Assembly: GCA_013398175.1 (NCBI GenBank)
Contig: VZRZ01002089.1
Coordinates: 113,298-177,297 of the forward strand
Direction of reading: 5' to 3'
DNA: 64,000 nucleotides
Source: Climacteris rufus
Taxonomy: Eukaryota > Chordata > Aves > Passeriformes > Climacteridae
This document shows, one piece after another, positions 13,901 to 25,382 of the stretch. The notes under the pieces are model-generated. The model did not search any database. It was not told the origin of the DNA and saw only the letters and a list, made by a program, of their open reading frames with translations. Every line of letters starts with the position of its first letter. Within the stretch, counting starts at the first letter, position 1. The translations under genes and the position numbers were made by a program.

Positions 13901-16900
13901 TAAAAACCTTTCTTTATTTTTCTGACAAAAAAGGGTTCTCTTTCATTGCTTCTACGTGCAATATCTGTTTCTTAATTTCTTTGTCTACAACTTCAAATAC
14001 GTAATAAGAGCCATGAGAGATTAATTTCATTAAGTAAGACTATTTTTCAAGGCAATCCTCAAACAGAAGTAGTCCTTTGTTATCTGCAAGAGCAATGAAT
14101 AGCACAGTTTCAGGAAGAATCTAATTTGATTTGCCTTTCTCCAGATTAGCATTAAAAACAACCAAAGAACCCAAAATAATCTGATCTCTTCCGTAAGACT
14201 GAGAAGGTATGATCAGAAATGTAAAACCAGGCTGGGACAGGTTCATAGTCCATAAAATGCAGACTGAGAGAACAAAAAGCCTTAAAACCCTTCACCCTTT
14301 GTGGGGGTAGGAGGCAGGGAAACTGGTTGCCCTGTGTCTTACCACATACTCCTAAATCCTGAGCTATAACTCTTATCTACCTAGTCTGAATTTGTGCAAA
14401 CAAGGACTAAGAGTATAAATAAGACTATGTCTTCAACCAGAGGGCAAAACAGGTTTCTATTTTTCTGTTCCCGTGATAAACACGATTGCTTACTTATTAC
14501 AATTTAAAGTAATATTGCATTTTATAAAAAAATCAAAAGGAAAAAAACATTCAAAAAAGAAATCACTCAGAAAGGCAAATAATGCTTAGATGACTAGGAA
14601 AACATTATTAATGACTGTTCAAGTGATTTAGTAAATGTATCAAAACACAGTATCAAAAATAAAACATTTAGAATATTTATAATGGGATTCTGCATTTAAA
14701 TTATCATTCAAGTCAATATTTGTAAACCAACTTATTCCTACAAGTTAAAAGTAAACACTTACACATATCACTTCCATCAAATTAAGTGGACATCAAAAAT
14801 TCTGCAGGCTTTCATTTCTTCCACACATTCTTACAGTGCTACTCAATTTTAAAGAAGTGTAGAACACTAGAGCACTATTGCTCCAACTCATTTCTCCTTG
14901 TACAAAATTATGAGGATGATGACCTGTAACACTTTGGCTAAATAAATGACATGCCAGAGAACTAACAGGGACTGATAGTTTGTCTTGCCTCAATTGTCCA
15001 GGCAGGTTGATTTTTCTGAGAGTCTTAGCTGTCTTTGGGGAGAAATAAACACACCATCCTAATAAGCTATGTTAAATTCTTCCTATTTGCTTAAATGAGT
15101 ATTTGATATATTGTTTTTCCTATATGAAGGGGGAAAGGTGCTAGTATGACTTGTCTCCACTTTTCTTTGAGGGGTTCTCCAGTACTTTTTAAAAGCAAAT
15201 AAACTGATGTCTGTACCTCTGTAATACAGGCCATCTGGTGCTGCCTGGTACCAGCTGACTGAGAGACAGCAGCTCACTGTTACTGCCAAATTTAGTCTCT
15301 GTTTTGGGGAAGACAAGCAGCATTTGATATACCATCACTGAAAAATAACCTCCAACTGACCCATTCCTGTCACTTGAAATAACTTTATACAAAAACAAGA
15401 GCCAGTTTCAAACTCAAAATGCAATATAGTAAAACAAACTAACTCAGTGTCATATTGAACTTCAGTTAATCAACTGCTGCAATCCTTCAGAACCATTCAT
15501 CATCCTGATGATGAAAATGAAAATGTCTTAACTTTGAATGTCAATATTACTTTGCAAACACACAAGTACTTAGTGAAAAAAAACAGTTCATTCTTCACAC
15601 CCTAATCATTTAACTTCCCTGTCCCAGTACAATACAATCTTGTCTTAAAAGGCTTTACTTCCAGAACTTAGTTGTGGTTTCACAGTAACTACAGTCCTCA
15701 ACATTTTACAGTGAACACATCACAAGATTTTCCTGACAGTACTGAACTGATGTGAAACCTCTAAACAAAACAGCTACACAGTGCTGAATCCAAACACTTC
15801 CAAAGCATTCAGTGCCATGGACTCAGCTGAACTTTCTAATTTTGGGTATCAGAAATATTTACCAAATTTTACATGGAGAGTTTTCCAAATAACTTCTGGT
15901 TTAATTCTGGATTGTTAACGCTGTCGCACATCAGCTTTCTTCATGTAAAAATTAGACTACGTAAAAAGCTGTAACCTACAAAAATCAATGTTTAGGCATA
16001 CCAATTTTCTCCTTCTTTACTCTGGGAGCACTCCAGAGCCTCAGACCTAGTGATGCCTTTTTTGTTTGAATTCGTATTACAAAAGTACATAAACAGCTAT
16101 GTCTTGAAAACACCTGAACAGTCCTAGTTGCTCTGAAAGGCAAGAAGTCATTAACACAGCTCAGTCCATGTTCTCTGTTCTAAATAGTGCAAAACAAATA
16201 CCTTTACTAAAAGAAGTATTATTCCTTTTTCTGTTTGATGGCTTGTGAACAATATTCCTCAGTTCTCTCTTTGCAGCTTTTGTTTATCTTTGGGGCACAG
16301 AATCTCCCCATGTCCCAACCTCGCCCCTGACTGCTCAGCCCCACTGGCCTCATCTCCTGCCTGTCTTTGCTTCCTTTCAGTGGAAATCAGGCACAAGGTG
16401 GCTGGGGTGCACACAGAACCTGCTGCATGAAGCTTCCCTAATGTGTTCCTCTGTGCTAGAAGAAGAAACTTTACCTAAACTATCTACACAGTTTAAACTT
16501 TATTTCAGAAAACTACTGTAAGGCTTTGGTAGCTCTCTCACACACAAGCAGAATGTTTAGGCTACATACGCTATTTGAAGTCACAAAAAAATTCTAAATT
16601 GAACACGTTCAATTACCCAAGAATTAACAAAAGTTCTACTCAGTAGACATGCTAGAAATAAAAAGAGGAGTGCAGTGGTTTACTCTGTTCCTGAACAGAG
16701 AACTTTTTCAGTCAGTTTAAGCAGAAAAGAAAGGGGAAAAAAAAGGAAGAAACTCATGGCTGATTTGGGAAATTTCAGTAACTTCAGCTGTGTAAAAGAG
16801 TAACTAATAAGAAGGGAAAGATCCTCAGCGGCTGATGAAAGGGCAAGCAGGATGACAAAGTTTAAAAAATGCTAGCAAAAATCCAGCTGTTTTTTCTCCA

Positions 16901-19900
16901 ACTATAAATTAAAGATCTTCCTGTGTAACTACCAACAAAACATTTAAGATTGGTGATCACCCTACAGACTTTCTTCCCCTGCCCACTAACAAAATAGGCT
17001 CTTAGAGCACAACATTTACTTTTTAGTCAATTTTAAATCTCCTAGTTGTCTGTACAGAACATGTAAAATTTGCTTTCATTACACAACAGCCTGCCTTATG
17101 CTATTAGCCTGCTCTTGGCCCATAGGAAACATTAAGAAGCACACAATTAGCCTCAGTTTGGTTCAGTCCTGCAATTCAACACATTGTTATGTTGCTAAAA
17201 TTGGCACTTCTGTTGCTTGCAAACAAGCTGAGCTTTGAGTGGACATGTCAGCTTCACATAACCTGCCCCCAGTTTTCACTCCACGAAGAACTACATCATA
17301 ATTGTTGCAGCAGTTTGGTTGCAATTCTTTTCCCTTTCTCCAAAGTAACTGTAAGGATAAGATTATTTTAAGCAGAAGTCCTAAGGAAACTTGGTATCTG
17401 CAACTGTGGAAATGGCACAGGGAGAGAGGGAGGAGGGACCCTGGGTAACTTATGCAAGTTTCTTAACTTTTTTCTACTAGACTGAACAAAAATCACAGCT
17501 GCCAGTAGCTTGCCAATGTCACTTGTTTTATTAAGAGTTCTGCAGATCTGATGTGGAACATCACGTTGTTGGCTGCTTACAATAAAATGCTAATCACTGG
17601 AGCAGACTCAATCAGTAGCTAACATCTTGTTATATTACTAATTACCACTAATTTCATCAGAGAAAGTGAACAGCCAAGAAAAATGGAGTGAAATAAGTAT
17701 CCTTCCCACTCTATTCTGCAGTAGATCTCTCTGATCTTGAGGAAATTGTACCCTACATCTGAAATCACTGTTTCCAATGGGAAGGCTCATAACAAAGTAT
17801 TTCCCATGAAACCCACTTTAAACACAAATGTAATTTCAGTAAGACAACTAACTATGATTAAATCAGTTAAAAGGTGATTTTCTGTTCTTTTTATTTATCA
17901 AAGCATAATAATCAACAAATCATCTTTTACACTACAATTGCCTAACACATTAGTGCAATATTGGGATCATAATGCTACAAGCATTCAGTAATATTTGAAA
18001 ATGCAGCAGAAATCATGCTAGACCTTCAGCTTGCTAAAGGCTAAGGATCAGTCAGTCACAGGAGAAAGGCTCTTAAATGGGTGTAGGAGCAAATTAGTCA
18101 GCTCTATGAAGCAGAGATAAGAACACGAGAATTGAATGTGAACTTTTTTAAAGAGCTCTTGTTTTAAGAGCTAAGAAATGTAATCTCAACAAAAGAAAAT
18201 CGAAGTCAGTATGAAATTAAGACTTGCAGGAGTACATGACACTTGTGAATAGATCTGAAGTTTCCTCTAGGTTCATCTTTTTAGCAGTTTAAGACCTCTA
18301 ATTTTTTCCATCTTTATTGATTCTTCTATGGGATGGCTAAGGCACTGCTTGAATCACCTTAATCTAAAAGAAGTCTCAAAATTGTGGCAGAACCACCGTT
18401 TGCTCACATATTTTTAATTAATTAACTTCCCAAACCTGGAATGTCTAGACTGCAGATAAACCATGCCTGCTGTAAAGGCAACCAGTGACTTTACATATGA
18501 AGTGTGCAAAGATGTCTCATTCTGGATCCTTCTCCAGGAAGCTGAGAGCTGGGAAAAATAACCATCTACTGCTTGATGTGGTTGCTGAAAACACAATACT
18601 GTGGTCAAGATGCCTGCACTCCCCTGCTGATTAAACATGCAATATTTAAAATATCCTACAGACAGTCTCTACCTGCATATGAAGTGTATCATTATTACTG
18701 GAATACTAATGTTTATCAGGTCCCTAAAGCAGAATCACACCACAAAAGCAGCACTGTATTATTGCATATATAACAATAAAATCTTGTGGTTTTCTATCTC
18801 ACCAACACTTTCTAACAGAAACAAATATTTGATACAGGTCTCTTTCCTCTGGAGTAAAGAAAGCAACTACAATTTTAAAATATGTAAAGTTTACAGGCTG
18901 TATCCAAAAGCAGTTTCTTTTGAATGAATGATTCTTGAAAAGCCCAAGCTTGAAGAATGTCTTAAATTAAAAAGATGACACACAGATGAGTTCCATTTGA
19001 GCAATCAATGCTGACACATTAATAATTAAATAAGATATGCTATAGTATTTCTAACATTTTGCAGCTGTTACAACTGTTACACTATTATCTAATACAGATA
19101 CATTTACCTAATTCTGCATTTTGTAATACAAGCATTTAAAATCAAAATGCTTCTTTTTATTTGCTTAATCATTAACTGGTAATCTAATGACTTTTCAAAT
19201 TTAAATCTAATCACTGGCATTTGAATTGACTTTTATTTCAAGTATTAGGGTAATTCCTCAGCTCTAACTATACTCTGTTATAATTTCTCCTTACTTCACC
19301 AAGTATTCCCAGTCACATAACAAGGTTCAGGCATCCTTACAAGGGCAATCTCTCCCCCAAATCAAAAGCAGATCTTTGGGCTCTACAAAGTTAAGGTCTC
19401 CAAACCACAGCAATATTTTTAGCCTTTTTAAGTAGAGTATATTGTTATAAGGACCAGAATAAAATATTTTACTTGGCTGGACACACTTGTAAAACTTCAG
19501 TAATCAGTAACACTAATATTTTTATTGTCATCCATAAACTTGCTTAAAGCTCCTACCATATCACTAACTACAGCTCAGTGAAGCTACACAAACTGTCATA
19601 ACAAAATTTGTGTCTGCACTAACTCATTTCAAAACTCTTTTCTAATTTAAGAAAAATGATATTTGTATTGGGGAAGGCCTTTTTTTCCCCTCCAAGTGTG
19701 CATATATCTATATTTGTATCTCCTTTTATTATGTAAAATGAAGAAACCTCTATTTGAAAACTGAATTAGAAATACATCTGCAATCATAGTCTATGAACAC
19801 ATAACATTTTGTATAATTGTAACACTGCACTACTGGGGCATAAACTGACAGATGGAGACTCCAATGCATTCTGCAGATCTGAAGATACTAATGGATTCAC

Positions 19901-20155
19901 AAGATCTGAGAGATGACAGCTGTATTAAAATAATTATATTTAACACTAAAACTACCCATTTCATTTCTGTATAATATTAACTCTCCACAGAAGTGCACAT
20001 GAAATTTTAAATGTACCTGTGTTGCTAAGGCTGCTCATTATGCTTTAACACAGCTGTGTAAAGAGGCACCTTTTAACTGGTTTGCCTGTCATGTTTTGTG
20101 ACATGGTCTAGCTGCAATTTTCAAGTTACTCAGAGTTACTAATTAAATTCTACAG

Positions 20156-20259
20156 ATGATACACCAAGGTTGTGGGTCCAATGCCCACATGGGCCATTCC
20201 CTGAAGGGTTGGACTTGATGGTCCTTGGGGGTCCCTTCCAACTCAGACTATTCTGTGCT
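20156..20259 (+). mobile_element. tRNA-headed SINE with CR1-type tail, 5'-truncated
   Basis: The block acaccaaggttgtgggtcc looks like the anticodon-arm to T-arm part of a tRNA-Ile-like head. It contains a decayed B box and continues to aatgcccacatgggccattc. It is joined to ggacttgatggtccttgggg and gtcccttccaactcagacta, a CR1-type 3' tail. This is the architecture of the passerine SINE TguSINE1. The A-box half of the head is missing, so the copy is 5'-truncated and not transcribable from its own promoter. Confidence 0.82.
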
Positions 20260-20420
20260 CTTAAAAACCTTAATTAGGTTTATGATCTGAGCCTAAACTT
20301 TAACAAAGCTTAACTCATTTCCCTCTTCCCCTAAACACATTCCTCACTGTACAGTCAACCAACCTTTGTATGCAAGCAACAGCCCAAGTAAACAATTCAT
20401 GTGGATTCACCAGATTACAA

Positions 20421-20467
20421 TTTATATACACATACACATGTGTACATACATATACACACACATACTA
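20421..20467. repeat. Degenerate (CA/TA)n microsatellite
   Basis: Alternating pyrimidine-purine sequence (atatacacatacacatgtg…acacacacata) about 80 bp from exon 6 on its downstream side in gene sense. No conserved function is visible. Confidence 0.8.
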
Positions 20468-20545
20468 ATTTATTCCCCAAATCTCTGAACATGTCTAATA
20501 CTATGTACCATTTTTAAATAACTGGAAAAAAGAAACTCTTCTTAC

Positions 20546-20626
20546 CTTTTCAGCTGTTAACTGTTTTGATGGTTTTTCTGATTCCCTCTCTCTCTTTTTT
20601 TCTTCTTTCTTTTTTTCTTTTTCCTT
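20546..20626 (-). CDS. SMAP1: SMAP1 coding exon 6: Lys/Glu-rich charged segment
   Basis: This 81-bp exon encodes KEKEKKKEEKKREREESEKP-type sequence; read exactly it is KEKEKKKEEKKRERESEKPS then KQLTAEK. SMAP1 has the same charged run ending in PLTAEK in human. It probably forms a single charged helix or coiled linker ahead of the clathrin-binding region, whose exons are outside the window. The acceptor is tttttgcag/AAGG after a long pyrimidine tract, and the donor is AAAAG/gtaag. Both boundaries are phase 0, so the exon can be skipped in frame. The coding strand is almost pure purine for its first 47 bases, with two A7 runs, an unusual composition that could be prone to slippage. It is too short to appear as an open frame and was found by minus-strand translation. 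Confidence 0.93.
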
Positions 20627-22470
20627 CTGCAAAAAGAAAAAACATTTTGCTAGTACCCAATTTGGAAACATATTGAATGTCTACATCCATACAGAATATA
20701 AGCAGAGATCTTCAGTTATTCTCTTTTAAATCAGAGTTTATGTTTCTGTCTGTTCTGCTTCCAGAAGTGACTCATTTTGCCCAAATACTACTACTAAAAA
20801 TACTGTGACTTTTAGAATTCAAGAAATTCACTATTTCACCTGCTCATCTGCTTATAAGCAGAAGGAAAAAAGAACCAGTGTTGCTTCTCTTAAGCTAAGC
20901 AGAGCTGAAGAGAAAAAAAGCATCTACACAACCTCTGTCATGAGGGTGGATGGTCAGTTGCTTTGACCAAAGAACCAGACTAAGGTAATTGGCATGCAGC
21001 TTTCTGCAGAAAGTTACTGATTTATAAAAGTTAATCTAGTAGTCCTAAAATATACTCCTGATGTAAAAAAGTTGTCTTGGGCCATATGACAGGCCAGCTG
21101 AGTCATAAGACATCAAGTTGTTCCAGAAAGCTAAAATATAAAGATCCCTTTAATTTGAATGCATCATAATGACATTACAGAAGTTTCTTCACTTCAGTTT
21201 TTAATGAATAAATAGGCCAATATTACAGACCCTATGTGACTGAAGCAAAGCATAAAATATTCCTTATGGAATAACACCCAGAAGATACAGACTTTTTAGG
21301 CCAGCAATTCCTTTGACAAAGTGTTAGTTTGCCTGCATTTACTTTGCACAACTGCAGTGCAGTACTAGTGAGTACATCTGAACACTAAAATGGATGAAAC
21401 AAGGGTTCACCATCTGTAATAAAGATGGTGAAACAGTAGCTCCTAAATGTTCCTTCAGCCATTAGACTTGTATCCCTTTGTTCAAAGCTCAGAAGAGATT
21501 GGTTTTACAAAACACTATTGTTTAGCAAGTTTCCCAATATTAGGAAGAAGGCTGACAGGTTAGGTAACTGTCTATGCAGCTCATGGGCCACTTTTACTAA
21601 AAGTAAAACAGCTTATGAGGTTACACTGGTGTCAATAAGGACTGTTTGTGTTTTTTCTTTTTTTTTTAATATCCAATACATATAATTTTTAAATCTTTAT
21701 GGCATTTACTTAATATAGTTCTAACACTCAGATGAAGGGGTTTTTTTGCTGTTTCTTTTTTTTTTCTTTTTCTTTTTTGGAGGTGACCAGGCACGAACAC
21801 CCAAGTAACACATTCTTCAAAACTTCCAATGATCACTTTTCAAACTTTTCACTGTATTTACCAGATGGCTTGGGGTTACTCAAGTCCCAATTAAACCGTG
21901 TGAATAATTTAATCAGGCATTAACCTGAACACTCAGCTGCTGGAAAATGATACTATCACCAAGCAGCTGCTTACAAGCAACAGTATGCAATGACCAGAGT
22001 CATGAAACCCCAGTGGGGGGAATCTGGAACATCTGTTTTGACAAAGAGAAACACAGAGCAACTTAGATTTTATGGAACATTAGGAGCACAAAAGTGAACA
22101 CAGTAGTCCAAACTAGAGGCCCTGCCAGTACTGCATCTCACCTGTGGTAGTGCAAGGTGTTAAAGAAATGCCTGTATGACTGCAACAAGTACAGAGCAGT
22201 ATTTTATTTTCAGGTCACAGAATAACCTGAGACTTGCAGTCTTATTGAACTGGATTACAAATGCTCAGCCATGCCTTTCTTCCACTGCTATTTCACTAGC
22301 ACCAACCTGCATTCTAATACACACAGAAATTGCACTGTCAGAGCAACAACTTTTCTATAAGTCCTTCATTCCCATTTCCCAGTCCAACCTTCTCAAGTTC
22401 AAGAATTTAAATAAACACAATCTCTTCTCCCATGGAAACTCAGACAACTGCATCAAAAGAAGTGCAAACA

Positions 22471-23021
22471 GCAGGTCAAGGGAAGCGATTCTCCTCCTCT
22501 ACTCTGGGGTGATAGGACCTTCCTCTGGTGCTGAGGCCCCCAATATCAGAACATGGACCTGCTGCAGCTCAGAGAAGAAGACACAAAGCCCCCCCAAGGA
22601 AGACTGGGGGCTGGAGCACCTCTGCTATGAACACAGGCTGAGAAAATCTGGATTGTCTGAGCCTGGAGAAGAAAGAAGACTCCAGGGACACTTTCTAGCA
22701 GTCTTCCAGTACCTAAAGGGGGGCTTCAGGAAAGACAGGTAGGGACTCTGTGGGGACAGTGATGGGACAAGTGGGAATGGCTTTAAACTTACAGAGGGCA
22801 GGTTTAGATGAGCTATTAGGAAGAAATTCTTTACCGGGAGGGTGGTTAGGACAGATTGCCCAGAGAGGCTATGGATTCCTCATCCCTTGAAGTGTTCAAG
22901 GCCAGGTTGGATGGGGCTTTGAGCAACCTTGTCTAGTGGAAGGTGTCTCTGCCCATAGCATGGGGTTGGAACTACATGATCTTTAAGGTCCCTTCCAACT
23001 TAAACCATTCTATGACTCTAC
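22471..23021 (+). mobile_element. CR1 LINE, 3' end of ORF2 and 3' tail
   Basis: The sequence opens with gtcaagggaagcgattctcc, runs through the last codons of the CR1 reverse-transcriptase ORF (glebl-type reading LRKSGLSEPGEERRL and FQYLKGGF) and ends in the 3' tail with gatctttaaggtcccttcc and attctatgactct. This is the usual 5'-truncated CR1 form. It inserted antisense to SMAP1. The 188-codon open frame at 22176-22742 is partly this decayed ORF end joined to flanking intron. Confidence 0.93.
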
Positions 23022-23249
23022 AGAGCTGTGCTTTGATTCATCTCCTCCTGGGAAAGTTTGTTGAAGTGTCATGACAGTACTCTTACTTTTCAATCACGCT
23101 ACCTTAAATTTGCTTGCATACATTAGTTGCCCTGAGTTTTGCAGTTCTTTGATTTTTTATTCTTCTGTAACAGTTTATCATACACTCTCTGTAAACATAG
23201 CCATGTTTTTGTAACTGTATCCTATTGCTTGCATTCCTTTCTCCTGGGC

Positions 23250-23363
23250 NNNNNNNNNNNNNNNNNNNNNNNNNNNNNNNNNNNNNNNNNNNNNNNNNNN
23301 NNNNNNNNNNNNNNNNNNNNNNNNNNNNNNNNNNNNNNNNNNNNNNNNNNNNNNNNNNNNNNN
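23250..23363. other. Assembly gap (114 N)
   Basis: This is a run of undetermined bases. Any open reading frame drawn across it (23104-23484 and neighbours) is meaningless. It lies about 230 bp after a CR1 tail and directly before a possible LTR end, so unresolved repeat sequence is likely. Confidence 0.99.
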
Positions 23364-23481
23364 AGGATATATAAAATAAAGTGCAGGGTCTGGGCAAGGC
23401 AGTGCTGCCCAGCCTTCTGGCCCGTGGTCTTGGCTCTCTGTTTTCAATGTGTCTGAGTCTTTCTTTTGTGTCCGAACAACA
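23364..23481 (+). mobile_element. Possible LTR 3' part (R-U5) cut by the assembly gap
   Basis: Just after the gap are a polyadenylation signal in ataaaataaagtgc, a GC-richer stretch, then T/G-rich ttcaatgtgtctgagtcttt and a CA end at gtgtccgaacaaca. This order (AATAAA, then GT/T-rich sequence, then CA end) suits a retroviral LTR end. The upstream part would be within or before the gap. I could not find a matching 5' end or a target-site duplication, and it does not belong to the ERVL-like family above. It could also be a chance or cellular poly(A) site. Confidence 0.35.
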
Positions 23482-25104
23482 CATATTTAAGTGAAAGCAG
23501 AGTTAAAGTTTTTGCATTTTTTAAATACATCCTGATTTCCAGTTTGACTTCAAAATTTTTTTAAAAATATATTTTGTTAAAGAAACCTAAATTCTGGAGT
23601 AAAAAGTATCTGGAAACATTTATCTTCTTCAAGACTTCAAGAACAAGGAGGGTTTACAGCAAGTTTCAGATGGCAAACACTCCATAAAGGTGACCAAATA
23701 GAAATATACACCTCTTGTTGCCCTTAACAAATCTCTGAAAGCTTTTTTTTGAATATATGAAGACTCAATACAAACTGTTCTCCAGTGTTTCTGCCTCCAC
23801 ACCTCACAGAGTCTATTGCAACAGCAGTCTTGATTCCCAGCAACTTTATATTCATTCATTTAATTTTCACTGTGGACTTGAAACCCCACAAGTCTTTCAT
23901 CTTCACACTTCCTAATTTCAATATTCAAGCTTTCTGCCTCAGCTCCATTAGATAAAAATGAATTCAGACTAAACAGAAACATTTCTCAGATGTTGCTTTC
24001 ATGCCAGAACTTCAACTCAAGTGTTTCATTACTTGCAAAAGCAGTCAAAAAGCACCATGAGATCATAAAATTAAATTGACTTTATACTGGTCTTAAATTC
24101 TAAGCAAAGATAATTCATTTCTTTCCAAGTTTCATTTCTTACAAGGTGGCATACTAGTTACACAGAAGAACTTCCAGAAGTGAATGCATCAATAGCAGTG
24201 GATAAGAAAGCAAAGGCAAGTTTCAGTCTGAGTGGTTGCTGCTACTCCTGGTACAACTTAAAAAAACACATCAAACTCAACAAAACTTGTGGTCTTAGTC
24301 CATGGCACAGTCTTTAAATTTTAATAATCTTTAAATATAGCTGGAATAAAATAATTCATAACTTCTGTCCAATTTTTCTGTATTTAGAAGGAAAAATCTT
24401 GATTTATGTTCAGATCATAACTTATTTCATATACTGTAGAGTCTCAGTTTAGAGTGAAGTATCCAAAAGAGTCTAACACTGGGCATTCACATTCTAAAAA
24501 TGTATTTCATTATAGTGGTAAATTGTGACATTTACTGACAGTTGATATAAATGATGTCTCATCTACTATTTGTTTGTGTGTTACATTTTTCAAAGACCTG
24601 TCTAAACAGTGAATGTAATGTTAGCACATACACACATTCTACCTAGAAGAGATACTAAAACCAGTATGAGTCAAGTTAATTCTATTTTTATTTGCAAGGA
24701 GAATGAACCAAATGGCTGGAACAAGACTGACAATTTAGATTCTGAAATGAGCTAGTAACACAAAAAAAGATATCAAAAATTATTCCTGATGAGACAGGAC
24801 AGTGTCACTCATGCCCACTAGCTGGGAATTAAGTGTTTTTTCCACAGTTTTGTGACACTAAACCAGAGGAGAACCAGAATCCTGACATATAAACACCAAG
24901 AGGTAAAACCACACAAGCTTTGCCCTGCTGTACTGGCTCTTTTCATTCAGCTAGTCCAAGAAAAAAGGAGAGATGTATTTCAAATATGTGAAGTATTAAC
25001 AGCAATTCAAATTCTCAAGTTACCTCAGTGAAATTATTCTACAGAGATGTAAACATTTGTGCAAAGCAGTAACCTGCTAAGAGTTACACCCAAAACCAAT
25101 ATAC

Positions 25105-25179
25105 CTCTGCTTTGCTCTTCTCAGCAGCAGCTTGCAGAGAAGGAGAAGATGCCAAAGGCTGAGCAGCATCAGATGATAT
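25105..25179 (-). CDS. SMAP1: SMAP1 coding exon 5: 25-codon Ser/Ala-rich segment, probable cassette exon
   Basis: This 75-bp exon encodes ISSDAAQPLASSPSLQAAAE followed by KSKAE. It matches a SMAP1 segment of 27 residues in human (SSPSLQAA is shared) that is present in the longer human isoform and absent from the shorter one (from memory). The acceptor is ttttgtacag/ATATCA and the donor GAG/gtatat, with a good pyrimidine tract before the acceptor. Both sides are phase 0 and the length is a multiple of three, so skipping it keeps the frame. The segment is a low-complexity linker between the ArfGAP domain and the Lys/Glu region, with no recognised motif. It stands alone between introns of 10.8 kb and 4.5 kb. 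The open frame extends from 25323 to 25084, but only this part is exon. Identity is secure; alternative use in this species is inferred. Confidence 0.93.
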
Positions 25180-25342
25180 CTGTACAAAACAGAGGAAAGA
25201 AATGAGAAAGAAAATAAGCAAGAACAGCTGGGAAGCAAGGGAGCAGAGGTGGCTAAGAGACATGATTTTCATTCCTTCTTTTTCAATAATCTTGGTGGTG
25301 GTTACACAACATAGAAGGAACATAAAGAGGAGACAAAGTATT

Positions 25343-25344
<2 letters not shown>

Positions 25345-25382
<38 letters not shown>
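25345..25382. repeat. 38-bp T homopolymer (A38 in SMAP1 sense)
   Basis: A run of 38 T, preceded by tttc. In SMAP1 transcripts it would be an A38 run 165 nt upstream of the Ser/Ala exon acceptor. It could be a retroposed A tail or a grown microsatellite. No target-site duplication was identified. Confidence 0.95.

Larger units (their letters stand above)
1..20545 (-). other. SMAP1: SMAP1 intron downstream of the Lys/Glu exon (partial)
   Basis: I looked on the minus strand for the expected next SMAP1 exon (LQKK… and the LLGLD clathrin box) and found none, so this appears to be one intron of more than 20 kb. It is mostly unique AT-rich sequence with short A and T runs. Recognisable contents are an old LTR scrap near 5.4 kb, a C-rich island at 10.3-11.0 kb, a small GC-richer patch at 16.25-16.44 kb and a SINE at 20.16 kb. 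I see nothing assignable in 1-5387, 5503-10314, 10990-16244 or 16441-20155 beyond simple low-complexity runs. Confidence 0.75.
20627..25104 (-). other. SMAP1: SMAP1 intron between the Ser/Ala and Lys/Glu exons
   Basis: This 4,478-bp intron is bounded by GAG/gtatat and tttttgcag/AAGG. It contains a plus-strand CR1 fragment (22471-23021), a 114-bp run of N and a possible LTR end (23364-23481). The stretches 20631-22470 and 23490-25100 show only AT-rich sequence with T runs (for example near 21660 and 21755) and nothing I can assign. Confidence 0.8.

Noticed and set aside
22176..22742. 188-codon plus-strand open frame as a gene
   Set aside because: Its second half is the decayed end of a CR1 reverse-transcriptase ORF and its first half is intron; there is no start context and no domain.
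23104..23484. Open frames of 89-126 codons
   Set aside because: They run through the 114-bp N gap and have no meaning.
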